DNA of 64,000 nucleotides from Clostridium sp. AF15-31 (GTDB taxonomy: Bacteria > Bacillota > Clostridia > Lachnospirales > Lachnospiraceae), in NCBI RefSeq assembly GCF_003461625.1, contig NZ_QTXL01000006.1, forward strand, positions 1 to 64,000. The letters are read 5' to 3'. Position numbers and translations under genes: made by a program. Below are positions 26,904-35,321 of this stretch, piece after piece. Each line of letters begins with the position of its first letter. The first letter of the stretch is position 1. The notes under the pieces are model-generated. The model was not told the DNA's origin, searched no databases, and saw nothing but the letters and a program-made list of their open reading frames with translations.

Positions 26904-27656
26904 ATGCTTACGGAAGAAAGATATAACAAGATACTGGAAGCTCTGAAGAACAAAGGAACGATCACAGTTGCAGAAATGACAGAGTGCACAGGAGCATCAG
27001 AATCAACCATAAGGCGGGATCTTATCGCTCTCGATGAAATGGGAAAACTGAATAAGGTACACGGAGGAGCTACAGCAGTTGCACACCAGTTTATTGCAGA
27101 TGAGATTGCGGTCAGTGTAAAAGAGCAGCTCTGTGTGGAAGAAAAGAAAGCAATTGCGCGGTATGCGGTGAATATGATCAATGATGACGATTTTATTTTC
27201 ATAGATGCAGGAACAAGTACCGGATGGATGATCGAGTATCTGGAATCAACCAGAGCGACATTTGTCACAAATGGAATTGCACATATCAAACGGCTGATGA
27301 ACAAAGGACTTCGGGCATACATGATCGGAGGACTCGGAAAGCCGGTCACAGAATCTACGGTAGGTGCAGATGCTGTAAATAATATGAAGATGTTCAATTT
27401 CTCAAAATGCTTTCTTGGAACCAACGGAGTACATACAGATTACGGTTTCACGACAGTCGATGTAGAAGAAGCACTTGTAAAGATGGAAGCGGTCAACCGA
27501 TCTTATGCGAGTGTTGTCCTTGCCGATCACACGAAGTTTGACAAGGTTACAGCGGTTACATTTGCAGGAATCAAGAAGGCGTGTATTATCACCGACCGAC
27601 TTGTAAATGATAAGTATGCAGATGCAACAGTCATAAAGGAGGTAATGAAGGAATGA
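26904..27656 (+). CDS. fruR: DeoR-family repressor of the fructose operon
   Basis: 250-residue DeoR regulator. The N-terminal helix-turn-helix (about 20-50: ITVAEMTECTGASESTIRRDL) is typical and the C-terminal DeoR sensor domain contains DAGTSTGWMIEYL and ADHTKF, which bind a phosphorylated sugar. ATG 26904 has AAGGAG at 26887-26892 with a rather long spacing; an upstream in-frame start would overlap the ribosome site. The stop overlaps fruK by four bases (ATGA), so the two are coupled. Role: repress the operon until fructose 1-phosphate builds up (inference from position and family). Target sites are the three TGAACGAA copies upstream. Confidence 0.88.
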   Translation: MLTEERYNKILEALKNKGTITVAEMTECTGASESTIRRDLIALDEMGKLNKVHGGATAVAHQFIADEIAVSVKEQLCVEEKKAIARYAVNMINDDDFIFIDAGTSTGWMIEYLESTRATFVTNGIAHIKRLMNKGLRAYMIGGLGKPVTESTVGADAVNNMKMFNFSKCFLGTNGVHTDYGFTTVDVEEALVKMEAVNRSYASVVLADHTKFDKVTAVTFAGIKKACIITDRLVNDKYADATVIKEVMKE

Positions 27657-28555
27657 TCTACACAGTAACTTTCAATCCGGCAATCGATTATGTTGTCAGA
27701 ATGGAAAAACTGGAAATCGGTTCGGTAAACAGAAGCAGAGAAGAAGCCCTGTTCTACGGTGGAAAGGGAATCAATGTTTCGACAGTCCTTAAGAATCTGG
27801 GCGTAGATTCTGTAGCACTTGGATTTGTTGCAGGCTTTACCGGAAAAGCGATTGAAGAAGGAGTCGCTGCCCTTGGTGTAAAAGCTGATTTCATCACGGT
27901 TTCAGATGGCGTTAGCAGAATCAATGTTAAGCTGAAAGCCGGAGAAGAAACAGAAATCAATGGAAAAGGCCCTAATATCAGCGATGCAGAACTGGAAGAA
28001 CTTTATAAGAAATTAGATGGTTTAACAGACGGTGACTGTCTGGTTCTGGCAGGAGCGATCCCACCATCTTTACCATCTGATGTGTACGAGAAGATCATGG
28101 CAAGACTTGCAGGCAAGAAGGTTGATATCGTAGTCGATGCTACGAAGGATCTCCTGTTAAATGTTCTCAAGTATCATCCGTTTCTTATCAAGCCGAATAA
28201 CTTCGAGCTTGGAGAAATGTTTGGCGTAACACTTCATTCCGATGAGGAGATTGAAGAATATGCAAAGAGATTACAGGCACTTGGAGCAAGAAACGTAGCG
28301 ATCTCCATGGCAGGAGACGGATCTATGCTGCTCACAGAGACCGGAGAGACATACAGAATGGGCGTTCCAAAAGGAAAAGTTGTTAATTCTGTAGGAGCCG
28401 GAGATTCCATGGTGGCAGGATTTATCGCAAGCTATTTTGCAGAGCATGATTACAAGAAAGCATTAAAGTACGGCGCAGCAACAGGCAGTGCAACTGCATT
28501 TTCAGAAGGACTTGCAACAAAAGACCAGGTTGAGAAACTTTTAGGACAATTTTAA
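27653..28555 (+). CDS. fruK: 1-phosphofructokinase
   Basis: PfkB-family sugar kinase (300 aa) that converts fructose 1-phosphate to fructose 1,6-bisphosphate. The start MIYTVTFNPAIDYVV, the GGKGINVS motif (near 37) and the C-terminal GAGDSMVAGF (catalytic Asp, anion hole) are diagnostic for the FruK/LacC group. Start overlaps the fruR stop by ATGA. It precedes the fructose permease, completing the uptake-to-glycolysis route. Tagatose 6-phosphate kinase is the close alternative, but the fructose permease context favours FruK. Cytoplasmic. Confidence 0.92.
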   Translation: MIYTVTFNPAIDYVVRMEKLEIGSVNRSREEALFYGGKGINVSTVLKNLGVDSVALGFVAGFTGKAIEEGVAALGVKADFITVSDGVSRINVKLKAGEETEINGKGPNISDAELEELYKKLDGLTDGDCLVLAGAIPPSLPSDVYEKIMARLAGKKVDIVVDATKDLLLNVLKYHPFLIKPNNFELGEMFGVTLHSDEEIEEYAKRLQALGARNVAISMAGDGSMLLTETGETYRMGVPKGKVVNSVGAGDSMVAGFIASYFAEHDYKKALKYGAATGSATAFSEGLATKDQVEKLLGQF

Positions 28556-28633
28556 CAGTTGGGGAAAAGGGAGAAGAACCGACTGACCTGACCAGATCCT
28601 GATAAACCGGTATTTGAGTAAAGGAGAATGAGT

Positions 28634-30697
28634 ATGAGAATAAGGGAGTTATTAAAAAAAGAAGGAATTGCCCTTGGTGTAAAAGTAGATTCTAAAGACG
28701 CAGCGATTGATTATCTGATCGATCTTCATGCAAAATCGGGCAATATAACAGATAAGGCAGAATTCAAGAAAGGAATTCTTGCAAGAGAAGAATCCGGTTC
28801 GACCGGAGTTGGAGAGGGAATCGCGATTCCTCATTCCAAGAATGCAGCAGTTAAGCAGCCGGGACTTGCAGCTATGACAGTACCGGACGGTGTAGATTAT
28901 GATTCATTAGATGGACAGCCTGCAAACCTGTTCTTCATGATCGCAGCACCGGAAAAGGGCGCAGATGTACATCTGGAAGTATTATCAAGACTCAGTATGT
29001 TGCTGATGGATGAGAACTTCAGAGCAGAACTTCTTGCAGCCAAGAATGCAGATCAGTTCTTAGATATCTGCAGCAAATATGAGATGGAAAAGTTCGCGGA
29101 TGAACTTGGAGAAGCAACAGAAGATAAGAAAGAAAACGCACCGGAAAAGACAGGATACAGAGTCCTTGCAGTTACAGCATGTCCGACCGGTATCGCACAT
29201 ACATTTATGGCAGCGGAAGCCCTTGAGAAAAAAGGAAATGAAATGGGCATTACGATCAAGGTTGAAACAAATGGCTCCGGCGGTGTTAAGAATCGTCTGA
29301 CAGCAAAGGAGATTGAAGAATGTGACGGTATTATCGTAGCAGCCGATAAGAATGTGGAGACTGCAAGATTTGACGGCAAGCCAGTTCTTTTTACAAAGGT
29401 AGCAGATGGTATCCACAAACCGGAAGAGCTTATCAATAAAGTGATCGATGGCAAGGTTTCGGTGCATCATGAGAGTGGAAAGAAAGCAGAGGAAGAAAGC
29501 GCAGGCGGTGTTGGAAGTCAGATCTACAAGCATCTGATGAGCGGTGTATCCCATATGCTTCCATTCGTTATCGGTGGCGGTATCATGATCGCACTGGCAT
29601 TCCTGATCGATACAATCTGTGGATATGGTTCAACCGGTGGTTCAAACTTCGGTACCTGTACACCACTTTCCGCATTCTTTAAATATGTCGGAGATCTGTC
29701 CATGGGACTGATGGTTCCGGTACTTGCAGGTTATATCGCATATTCGATCGCAGATCGTCCGGGTCTTGCAGTTGGATTTACCGGCGGACTTCTTGCTTCA
29801 TCCGGTAATGCAGCGATCGCAAAATATATATGGGCAGGTGCAAGTCTTTCCCCATTCCAGAATTTTATTGCAAAATTCGGTTTTGTAGGCGAAGGCTCCG
29901 GTAATACAGTATCCGGTTTCTTAGGTGGTATTCTTGCAGGTTTCCTTGCAGGTTATATCGTACTTTTATTAAAGAAGATGTGTTCAAAGTTCCCTCAGTC
30001 ATTAGAGGGTATCAAGCCAACATTGATCTATCCGTTAGTTGGTATTTTCCTTGTAGGCGTATTGATGGTATTTATCTTTAATCCATTGATCGGCCTTATA
30101 AATACAGGACTTTCCAATATGCTTACATCACTTGCAGATAAGAATCTGTTAGCTCTCCTTGGTCTGATCCTCGGAGCAATGATGGCGATCGACATGGGCG
30201 GTCCTATCAACAAGGCAGCTTATGTATTCGGCTCGGGAATGCTTTCTACAGCAGCAGACCTTGTATCAGCCGGTGCATCCCAGAGTGATGCAGCCGTTCA
30301 GGCATGCTACATTTCCATGGCAGCCGTAATGATCGGCGGTATGGTTCCACCAATGGGAATTGCACTTGCATGTAAGCTGTTCCCTAAGAAATTCACAAAG
30401 GCAGAAAGAGGCTCAGCCGTTTCTAACTTTGTAATGGGTTGTTCCTTCATCACAGAGGGTGCGATTCCATTTGCAGCAGCAGATCCGCTTCATGTTATCC
30501 CATGTACCCTGGTTGGTGCGGGTGTAGCAGGAGCATTATCAGCAGCATTCAAATGTACACTGATGGCACCACACGGAGGAATCTTCGTATTTGCAACAGT
30601 AGGACATCCATTATTCTACATTCTTTCATGGGTGATCGGTTCTGTAGTAACCTGTTTACTGCTCGGTCTGATCAAGAAAAATGTAGCAGAAGAATAA
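28634..30697 (+). CDS. fruA: fructose-specific PTS enzyme IIABC
   Basis: 687-residue permease of the Fru family. EIIA (1-150) carries His67 in IAIPHSKN; EIIB (about 175-270) carries Cys183 in TACPTGIAHTFMA; EIIC (about 295-687) has about ten membrane segments and the motif GGPINKAAY. It takes up fructose as fructose 1-phosphate. AAGGAG (28621-28626) fits ATG 28634; the ATG at 28628 is too close. All three domains are in one chain in A-B-C order. It follows fruK by 78 bases and precedes the HPr gene. Sites that accept phosphate from EI/HPr are the His and Cys named above. Confidence 0.95.
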   Translation: MRIRELLKKEGIALGVKVDSKDAAIDYLIDLHAKSGNITDKAEFKKGILAREESGSTGVGEGIAIPHSKNAAVKQPGLAAMTVPDGVDYDSLDGQPANLFFMIAAPEKGADVHLEVLSRLSMLLMDENFRAELLAAKNADQFLDICSKYEMEKFADELGEATEDKKENAPEKTGYRVLAVTACPTGIAHTFMAAEALEKKGNEMGITIKVETNGSGGVKNRLTAKEIEECDGIIVAADKNVETARFDGKPVLFTKVADGIHKPEELINKVIDGKVSVHHESGKKAEEESAGGVGSQIYKHLMSGVSHMLPFVIGGGIMIALAFLIDTICGYGSTGGSNFGTCTPLSAFFKYVGDLSMGLMVPVLAGYIAYSIADRPGLAVGFTGGLLASSGNAAIAKYIWAGASLSPFQNFIAKFGFVGEGSGNTVSGFLGGILAGFLAGYIVLLLKKMCSKFPQSLEGIKPTLIYPLVGIFLVGVLMVFIFNPLIGLINTGLSNMLTSLADKNLLALLGLILGAMMAIDMGGPINKAAYVFGSGMLSTAADLVSAGASQSDAAVQACYISMAAVMIGGMVPPMGIALACKLFPKKFTKAERGSAVSNFVMGCSFITEGAIPFAAADPLHVIPCTLVGAGVAGALSAAFKCTLMAPHGGIFVFATVGHPLFYILSWVIGSVVTCLLLGLIKKNVAEE

Positions 30698-30724
30698 AAA
30701 CAAAAACCCTATCCTTTTTAATAA

Positions 30725-30757
30725 CGGTGGGAACAGAAAGAATCTGTTCCTGCCGGA
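30725..30757 (+). other. stem-loop between fruA and ptsH
   Basis: CGGTGGGAACAGA pairs with TCTGTTCCTGCCG. It has no T tract, so it may mark an mRNA end or processing point that lets ptsH-ptsI be made in different amounts. Confidence 0.6.
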
Positions 30758-30868
30758 TATAAATAAAACAGGGATATTTCAAATATTAAATCAAAAGTAA
30801 CAATGTTGATCATGCGTTTGTCCGAATCGGATAAATGATAAAAGAGATATAAAAAGGAGAAGATAATT

Positions 30869-31132
30869 ATGGTATCACAGACAGTTAAAGTTATTAATGA
30901 GCAGGGATTACACATGAGACCGGCAGGAGTATTTGCAAAGGAAATGACAAAGTTCAAATGTAACGTAACAATCGATATTGCCGGTAAGAGAATCAACGCA
31001 AAGAGCGTTATGCTGATCATTGCAGCATGTATTAAGTGTGGAACAGAGATGACAATTGAGTGTGACGGTGAAGACGAGCAGGCAGCTCTCGCAAAGGCAG
31101 TAGAGTTGGTTGAATCCGGTCTTGGCGAATAG
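30869..31132 (+). CDS. ptsH: HPr phosphocarrier protein
   Basis: 87-residue HPr. His15 in NEQGLHMRPAG is the phosphorylated histidine and Ser46 in NAKSVM is the regulatory serine used for catabolite control by HPr kinase in Firmicutes. The region after Ser46 (LIIAACIKCG) differs from the common GVMSLGI and carries two Cys, which is unusual. It relays phosphate from EI to the EIIA domain of FruA. AAAAAGGAGAAG stands before the ATG. It stands just before ptsI, and their overlap shows they are one unit. It may be a fructose-dedicated HPr rather than the general one. Confidence 0.93.
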   Translation: MVSQTVKVINEQGLHMRPAGVFAKEMTKFKCNVTIDIAGKRINAKSVMLIIAACIKCGTEMTIECDGEDEQAALAKAVELVESGLGE

Positions 31133-31172
31133 TCAGACAGCATTCTTTCATCTGGAAAGCGGGGTAGAAGAT

Positions 31173-32876
31173 ATGTTAAAAGGAATAGGCGGCTCAGCCG
31201 GTTATGGAATCGGAAAGGTTGTCATCATCAGTGATGGCAAACCGGAATATAAGCAGCATACAGTAACAGATACAGATGCTGAACTTCAGAGATTTGAGAA
31301 TGCTATGGAAGTTTTTGTTGAAAAGACTCAGAAAATGGCAGATGCAATGAAAGAAAAGGTTGGAGGACATAATGCAGAGATCCTGGAAGGACATATCGTT
31401 TTGATGAGTGATCCATTTATGCAGGATCAGGTCAAGGAGTTGATCGGTAATGGCGAATGTGCAGAAGCAGCCGTTGACAGCGTATGTGATATGTTCGTAT
31501 CCATGTTCTCCCAGGTAGATGATGAACTGACCAGACAGAGAGCAACTGACGTAGGAGATATCCGTGTCCGTATGCTTAAGATCCTTACTGGTACGCCGGA
31601 TATTAATATCGGAGATGTTCCGGCAGGTACAGTGATCGTCGCAAAGGATCTGACACCATCCATGACAGCAGGAATCGTAAAGGAAAATGTAGCAGGTATT
31701 ATCACCGAGATTGGCGGTAAGACTTCTCATTCAGCTATTCTTGCAAGAGCACTTGAGATCCCTGCTGTACTTAGTGTAGATGGTATCGTAGATCAGGTGT
31801 CCGATGGTATGATGGCAGTTGTAGACGGATGCGAAGGCGTTTGCATCTTAGAACCTGCGATGGATGAGATCGCAGAATATGAGACAAAGCGTGCAGATTA
31901 CCTGAAAGAGAAGGAACTGCTTCAGATCTACAGAGGAAAAGATACAGTAACTGCTGATGGAACAAAGGTAGCTTTATATGGCAATATCGGCAATCCAGAG
32001 GATGCCAAGGGTGTTGTAGCTGCTGATGGTGAAGGCGTAGGCTTATTCCGTACTGAGTTCCTGTTCATGGGAACAGACAGCTTGCCAACAGAGGACGAGC
32101 AGTTTGAAGCATATAAGGCAGCAGCCGAGACGATGCAGAGTAAAGAAGTTATTATCCGTACACTGGATGTCGGCGGTGACAAAGATATCCCGTATCTCGG
32201 ATTGGAAAAAGAAGACAATCCGTTCCTTGGTTTCCGTGCAGTCAGATATTGTTTGAAAAATGAGGACAGCTACAAGGTACAGCTTCGTGCATTGCTTCGT
32301 GCGAGTGCATTTGGCGATATTAAGATCATGGTTCCGCTTGTTACCTGTGTGGATGAGATTCGACGGGTAAAAGAACTGGTAGCGGAACTTAAGAAGGAGT
32401 TAGATTCAGAGAAAATCGCATATAACAAGGATATTCAGGTCGGCGTTATGATCGAGACTCCTGCAGCCAGCCTGATCGCAGATCTTCTGGCAAAGGAAGC
32501 TGATTTCTTCAGTATCGGTACAAATGATCTGACCCAGTACACAATGGCAGTTGACAGAGGAAATGCCAAGGTTGCATATTTGTATTCCGCATACAATCCT
32601 GCTGTTCTTCGTTCTATGAAGAATGTTATTGAAGCAGGAAATGCAGCAGGCATCATGGTAGGTATGTGTGGTGAAGCAGCTGCTGATCCGTTACTGATCC
32701 CACTTCTGATCTCCTTTGGACTGGGAGAGTTCAGTGTATCGGCAACTTCTGTTTTAAGAACCAGAGGCACAATTGCCAAATGGTCAAAGGCAGATGCAGA
32801 TGCTCTTGCAGCAAAAGCATTGTCCTTATCCACAGAAACTGAAGTGGCTGAACTGTTAAAAGCCTCCGCAAGATAA
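31173..32876 (+). CDS. ptsI: PTS enzyme I
   Basis: 567-residue phosphoenolpyruvate-protein phosphotransferase, first step of the PTS. His186 in GGKTSHSAILAR is the phosphorylated histidine; the PEP-binding barrel has GGDKDIPYL, LRALLRAS and the catalytic Cys in VGMCGEAA. I use ATG 31173 (MLKGIGGSAGYGIG), which matches the family start; in-frame starts further upstream overlap the end of ptsH. The ribosome site before 31173 is weak (GGGGTAGAAG), so translation may be coupled to ptsH. Element E5 begins 12 bases after the stop. As the last gene it completes an operon that carries its own general PTS proteins. Confidence 0.93.
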   Translation: MLKGIGGSAGYGIGKVVIISDGKPEYKQHTVTDTDAELQRFENAMEVFVEKTQKMADAMKEKVGGHNAEILEGHIVLMSDPFMQDQVKELIGNGECAEAAVDSVCDMFVSMFSQVDDELTRQRATDVGDIRVRMLKILTGTPDINIGDVPAGTVIVAKDLTPSMTAGIVKENVAGIITEIGGKTSHSAILARALEIPAVLSVDGIVDQVSDGMMAVVDGCEGVCILEPAMDEIAEYETKRADYLKEKELLQIYRGKDTVTADGTKVALYGNIGNPEDAKGVVAADGEGVGLFRTEFLFMGTDSLPTEDEQFEAYKAAAETMQSKEVIIRTLDVGGDKDIPYLGLEKEDNPFLGFRAVRYCLKNEDSYKVQLRALLRASAFGDIKIMVPLVTCVDEIRRVKELVAELKKELDSEKIAYNKDIQVGVMIETPAASLIADLLAKEADFFSIGTNDLTQYTMAVDRGNAKVAYLYSAYNPAVLRSMKNVIEAGNAAGIMVGMCGEAAADPLLIPLLISFGLGEFSVSATSVLRTRGTIAKWSKADADALAAKALSLSTETEVAELLKASAR

Positions 32877-32887
32877 GCGAAAAGCCC

Positions 32888-33119
32888 ATATCTGTTTTGT
32901 TTGGAACAGAATGAAAGATATTAAAAGCAACTAGTACTATAATTACACCTATTATTCCGCAAGTCGTTTGCACTCTATTTCAACGCAGCGGTACTAAGCT
33001 CCTTGCCTATGGCAACTCGCTAAGGACCGGCGTTGAAAAAGGCTTGCTACATAATAGTGTAATATATAGTAACTGTTGCTTTTGTAATATATCGGATAGT
33101 TCCAAACAAAACAGATATG
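32888..33119. repeat. long intergenic hairpin element E5 (class B)
   Basis: A perfect 21-bp inverted repeat (CATATCTGTTTTGTTTGGAAC, 32888-32908, and its complement at 33099-33119) encloses further imperfect pairing. The tip (about 32981-33037) contains stems CAACGC/GCGTTG and TTGCC-TAT-GGCAA with single-stranded AGCGGTACTAAGCT and TCGCTAAGGACCG. The same motifs recur, with compensated stems, in reverse orientation at 42572-42717. It begins 12 bases after ptsI. No ORF fits it. Confidence 0.85.
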
Positions 33120-33430
33120 AAAGTTTCTGCAATTAGCGCAGGCGAGGCTTAAAAAGTGCATTATTTTCTAAGACGGTTTTCTGCATATTTGAATAGCCGG
33201 GTAAATGTCAAGAATACATTTTTTACAAAATTTGAAAGCTTGAGTGTGGGGTTTTCACGAATTTCTTACGAAAATTAATTTGCACTGGAATTTTATGGAA
33301 AATATTTGGTAATATTAATAATATAGAAGTCTGAAATAAAAAAGTTATTTTTTAGCCGTAGCGGCAAGACGAAACAGGGCACATATTGGCAGTTGGAGAT
33401 GTTTTCAATGGGTAGAGAGGAAGATAGGTT
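33120..33430. other. intergenic region, no feature recognised
   Basis: About 310 bases between E5 and the small gene at 33431. AT-rich with short unconvincing hairpins (for example GCATATTTG, and TGCATT at 33160-33200). No gene or regulator site is supported. Confidence 0.4.
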
Positions 33431-33733
33431 ATGTTTGAAAACGAAAAAGTGAAACATGTAAAATTTGGTGAGGGAAATGTAGTTGAATGTGATGGTACAC
33501 ACATCCGTATTTTATTTCAGTGTGAGAATATAGAAAAGACTTTCACTTATCCGACCGTATTTGAGAAGTTTGTAAGATTTGACAGTCAGGACGCACAGGA
33601 CAGGGTCACAGATGATCTGAATACCGCAAAAGAGGAGGCTGCAAAGCTGGAAAATCTCAGAAAATTATTCATGGCTGAGCAGGCAAAGAAGCGAAAGCTG
33701 GAGAAAGCAGCCAAGGCAACAAAGAAAAGATAA
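33431..33733 (+). CDS. small protein with N-terminal Tudor-like domain
   Basis: 100-residue protein. The N-terminal half (EKVKHVKFGEGNVVECDGTH) resembles the Tudor-like/KOW domain seen at the end of UvrD-type helicases and in small clostridial proteins, where FGxGxV-x-D is the hallmark. The second half is a charged helix (RVTDDLNTAKEEAAKLENLRKL... KKRKLEKAAKATKKR) that could bind nucleic acid. GAGGAAGATAGG precedes the ATG. It stands alone. Likely a nucleic-acid- or polymerase-associated accessory protein, but this is inference from the fold only. Confidence 0.7.
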   Translation: MFENEKVKHVKFGEGNVVECDGTHIRILFQCENIEKTFTYPTVFEKFVRFDSQDAQDRVTDDLNTAKEEAAKLENLRKLFMAEQAKKRKLEKAAKATKKR

Positions 33734-33745
33734 AGCAAGAGCACC

Positions 33746-33847
33746 CGGTCGGGTGATCAGCCCAGCTTCTTCCATTGAGCGAAGACTGTTGGTCAGAACC
33801 TTCTGGCTGATACCGGTCAGATCATGTTTAAGTTCGTTGAAATAAGG
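33746..33847 (-). pseudogene. remnant of an HxlR-family transcription regulator
   Basis: On the minus strand the segment reads [36 protein letters not shown], which is the recognition-helix region of HxlR/MarR-like regulators (typical [30 protein letters not shown]). A stop codon (TAG at 33850-33848) precedes it and nothing upstream restores the N-terminal part or the wing and C-terminus, so only about 35 codons remain. Such regulators are usually divergent from the cupin or carboxymuconolactone decarboxylase genes that stand just downstream here, which supports loss of the original regulator. Confidence 0.72.
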
Positions 33848-33931
33848 CTACCGCAATCCCACTGGCTTTAGACAATGGGTAGTTCACTACTGAGAATACT
33901 TACTTCATAAAAACTTCATACAAAAAAGTTC

Positions 33932-33962
33932 TTGACTTGGAGTAAGGTTCAAAGAGTATGAT
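33932..33962 (+). promoter_or_regulatory. MerR-type promoter of cupin/CMD operon
   Basis: TTGACT (33932-33937) and TATGAT (33957-33962) are separated by 19 bp, the long spacer that MerR activators correct. GGAGTAAGGTTCAAAG inside resembles GAGCAAACTCCAAG at 47591-47604, before the merR gene. A small stem (AAAAAGG/CCTTTTT) lies between promoter and gene. Confidence 0.72.
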
Positions 33963-34004
33963 AGGAGTGTACGAAAAAGGTATGCTCCTTTTTCATATAT
34001 AAAT

Positions 34005-34379
34005 ATGGCATATGCACAGTATTTTATCGGAGATTCCTTTTTGAATCCACTGACCGATCCCAATAAGACAGCAGTATTTCTTGCAAATGTAACATTTGAA
34101 CCGGGATGCCGTAACAATTGGCATATCCATCACGCAACAAAGGGCGGCGGACAGCTTCTGATCTGCACAGCCGGAGAGGGCTGGTATCAGGAAGAAGGAA
34201 AAGAGGCAGTCAGTCTTGTACCGGGAACTGTAATTACGATTCCGGCAGAGGTAAAGCACTGGCATGGTGCAAAGAAGGATAGCTGGTTTTCCCATATCGC
34301 AGTAGAAGTACCGGGGGAGAATTGCAGTAATGAATGGTGCGAACCGGTTACAGATGAAGAATATAATAAGTTAGCATAG
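34005..34379 (+). CDS. cupin-domain protein
   Basis: 124-residue single-domain cupin. The first cupin motif is WHIHHATKGGGQLLIC (GxxxxHxH variant) and the second is PAEVKHWHGAKKDSWF. The metal ligands are thus His residues around 45-48 and 92-93. A ribosome site before ATG 34005 is poor, so the start is uncertain, but no better one is in frame. It is followed by a carboxymuconolactone decarboxylase gene 16 bases later. Such pairs are common in anaerobes and are linked to aldehyde or quinone stress; the MerR-type promoter upstream fits that. Substrate unknown. Confidence 0.82.
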   Translation: MAYAQYFIGDSFLNPLTDPNKTAVFLANVTFEPGCRNNWHIHHATKGGGQLLICTAGEGWYQEEGKEAVSLVPGTVITIPAEVKHWHGAKKDSWFSHIAVEVPGENCSNEWCEPVTDEEYNKLA

Positions 34380-34395
34380 GAAAGGTGGATCTATC

Positions 34396-34728
34396 ATGGC
34401 AGTAAAGCAGACAGCAGGAAGAACACAGCTTGGAGAATTTGCTCCAAAGTTTGCAGAATTAAATGATGATGTATTATTTGGTGAGGTATGGAGCAGAGAA
34501 GATAAACTGTCCCTCAGAGACAGATCTCTTGTAACCGTAGTTGCATTGATGGCGCAGGGACTTACAGACGAATCTTTTCGTTATCACCTGATGAGTGCAA
34601 AGGCAAATGGAATCACGCAGGAAGAAATCGCTGAGATCGTTACACATGCAGCATTTTACTGTGGATGGCCAAAGGCATGGGCAGTATTCCGTATGGCAAA
34701 AGAAGTCTGGGCAGAAGAAGATAAGTAG
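34396..34728 (+). CDS. carboxymuconolactone decarboxylase-family protein
   Basis: 110-residue CMD/AhpD-like protein. The core RDRSLVTVVALMAQGLTDESFRYHL, followed by ITQEEIAEIVTHAAFYCGWPKAW, fits the CMD family; AhpD-type disulfide Cys-x-x-Cys is absent (only one Cys, in YCGWP), so it is not a standard AhpD. The preceding cupin gene is 16 bases away, AAAGGTGG precedes this ATG, and both probably come from the MerR-type promoter at 33932. In related bacteria these proteins protect against toxic aldehydes or hydroperoxides; that is inference. Cytoplasmic, probably trimeric or hexameric. Confidence 0.85.
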   Translation: MAVKQTAGRTQLGEFAPKFAELNDDVLFGEVWSREDKLSLRDRSLVTVVALMAQGLTDESFRYHLMSAKANGITQEEIAEIVTHAAFYCGWPKAWAVFRMAKEVWAEEDK

Positions 34729-34795
34729 GAGAAATGTGGCAGTTGTGGTATAATGAACATCGGTGTACCATAATAAAATGTAGACAGGAGACGGC

Positions 34796-35233
34796 ATGGA
34801 AAAGTTAGTATTAATACATGTAGATGACATCGAATATCACAAGATACAGAACATTGCGAGCCGGATGAAGATCACTGTAGACCGGATACCGGAAGAAATA
34901 GTGACAGCGAATTATAAGCTGGGCGAACTTGCAAACGGAACTTATAAAAACGCCGCAGATACGATAGATGGAACTGGTCGGGAACAGGAAAATGTGACAG
35001 AACATTCTTCAGAGACAGGGGCGGTGAACGTGCAGACAAAGAGCCGGGTAGACAGCCTGATCCTGTTATGCAATCTGAGAGACAAACGGCTGGACAAGAT
35101 GTTGTTCGAGCTTCGTCATGGCGAGGTGAAGGTTATGTACAAAGCCATTCTGACACCAAGCAACCGGAACTGGACAGTTCCGATGCTGATGCAGGAGCTT
35201 CGCAGAGAACGATTTGCAATGATGAGAAAGTAA
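34796..35233 (+). CDS. DUF3783-domain protein
   Basis: 145-residue protein. The N-terminal half is variable (MEKLVLIHVDDIEYHKIQNI...). The C-terminal half (about 82-143) has LILLCNLRDKRLDKMLFELR and LTPSNRNWTVPMLMQELRRER, the DUF3783 pattern. Acidic and Asn/Thr-rich spacer between. No signal peptide or catalytic motif. AGGAGACGGC precedes the ATG. It stands alone between the CMD gene and agmatine deiminase and ends at a strong terminator. Function is not known for this family. Confidence 0.75.
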   Translation: MEKLVLIHVDDIEYHKIQNIASRMKITVDRIPEEIVTANYKLGELANGTYKNAADTIDGTGREQENVTEHSSETGAVNVQTKSRVDSLILLCNLRDKRLDKMLFELRHGEVKVMYKAILTPSNRNWTVPMLMQELRRERFAMMRK

Positions 35234-35238
35234 AAAAT

Positions 35239-35281
35239 GATCGTACAGGGATGAATTTGATTCTCCTGTACGATCTTTTTT
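35239..35281 (+). terminator. terminator after DUF3783 gene
   Basis: GATCGTACAGG pairs perfectly with CCTGTACGATC and a TTTTTT run follows. Confidence 0.9.
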
Positions 35282-35321
35282 AGTATAATTTTTACACTTA
35301 CAGGTAAAGGTTCATAGTCGT

